From: Gordionus sp. m RMFG-2023
Taxonomy: Eukaryota; Nematomorpha; Gordioida; Chordodea; Parachordodidae
DNA length: 64,000 nucleotides
Direction: 5' to 3'
Assembly (NCBI RefSeq): GCF_954871325.1
Contig: NC_088778.1
Coordinates: forward strand, 12,347,882-12,411,881
Part shown: in pieces, positions 63,262 to 64,000 of the stretch
How the letters are laid out: each line of letters starts with the position of its first letter
Position numbering within the stretch: position 1 is the first letter of the stretch
Translations under genes and position numbers: made by a program
The notes under the pieces: model-generated
The model's input: only the letters and a program-made list of their open reading frames with translations
Told to the model about the DNA's origin: nothing
The model's database searches: none

Positions 63262-64000
63262 CTAAAAAAAAATTTTTTAAATATAATTTACGTGAATTAA
63301 GCGCATTAGCCATAAAACGTCATATATATATCAGAAATATATATACAACAGAGCAACGTTTGGTTCTCTCATGAAAAACCCATCTAACTGGGATAGAAGA
63401 TGGGAAATACTTAAATAATTGGACCATACACGTTTTTTGGGAAGGCCGCGGTTACCCGTGCGCGCAAGAGGCAAAACCCCTTACTTAAACGCCCATGGGA
63501 AATAAAAATAGAGATGAAAAGGTAATGTAGATTTGACTTATATGCACCATATAATATTAATATAATAATATTAGAAGAAAATAAGGTATCAAAACTTACG
63601 TATAGGAAAATAAAATAGAATAATCGTCCAGTAGAGTGTAGAAAATTAGGTTAAAATATAAAGAGGAAGTAATTTTTTTATCAAAATAAAATTATTTTAT
63701 CAAAATGAATTTTTTATAAATTTTCTCACTTTTAAATACTTTTTTTATTACTATGATTTATAAAAAACAATAAATATATAATTATTTATTACTAAAGTAA
63801 AGAAAAGAGGGAGGGAGGGAGATGGTTTATATTTAATTTTGTAATTCTTTTATAAAAATGTTTCTGTCTAAAATAATTATTATATTTTTACCCAGATTGA
63901 ATTTAAATTTAGAAAAAGAAAAGGAAAGAAAGACAAAGAAGAACTAATAATTACCCCCTAATTTTTATAAAAAAAAATCCATATTCATAGAGTTAGCTAA
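63262..64000. other. Region upstream of the hAT gene
   Basis: Contains an isolated GC-rich patch at 63440-63500 (GGAAGGCCGCGGTTACCC and CGTGCGCGC). It could belong to the hAT promoter or element end. No other feature seen. Confidence 0.4.

Noticed and set aside
63440-63500. tRNA or rRNA gene in the GC-rich patch
   Set aside because: No cloverleaf, A/B box pair or rRNA core could be recognised.

Overview
The window is strongly AT-rich eukaryotic DNA, almost certainly animal. It is dominated by one host gene on the minus strand: a complete glycyl-tRNA synthetase (GlyRS) running from about 50985 down to 258. I placed 15 exons by matching remembered GlyRS protein sequence. The splice phases agree at every junction and the exons sum to 2007 nt (668 codons plus stop). 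The first introns are tiny (45 and 46 nt). Six others are 1 to 15 kb long and packed with transposable elements. One intron (3649-3947) has U12-type AT-AC signals. The lineage is not resolved. The U12-type intron, hAT richness, Ginger/OTU element and minimal introns of 41-55 nt fit a TE-rich, AT-rich animal, for example a cnidarian-grade or arthropod genome.

Layout from left to right: 1-4055 holds the C-terminal GlyRS exons, with nested MITEs in the introns. Intron 8 (4056-19541) holds a broken Ty3/gypsy LTR element with a tRNA-Phe-type primer site, a related degraded tail, and two hAT transposons with perfect 8-bp target duplications (12772-15523 and 15585-18313). Intron 7 (19707-30383) holds small MITEs, a hAT remnant, a LINE remnant, and a second, minus-strand gypsy-like fossil (22997-29095) interrupted by a hAT. 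Intron 6 (30547-43725) holds hAT and gypsy scraps, an inverted-repeat element, a 2.1-kb foldback palindrome with a 9-bp target duplication, and a 5.3-kb Ginger transposon. The Ginger element encodes a DDE integrase-like transposase fused to an OTU cysteine protease in about 12 exons. Introns 5 and 4 hold hAT and LINE remnants.

Upstream of GlyRS lie a TATA-like box, a hAT with perfect target duplications about 430 bp from the start codon (51415-54349), an (AAAAT)n microsatellite, and a GC-rich 12-bp minisatellite (about 58133-59085) that stands out from its surroundings. At the right end is an uninterrupted four-exon hAT transposase gene (61293-63261, 607 residues).

The only confident host gene is GlyRS; nearly everything else is mobile DNA inside or beside it. 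Ginger, the intact hAT gene and GlyRS share the same minimal intron size, so the element genes appear adapted to the host's splicing machinery.
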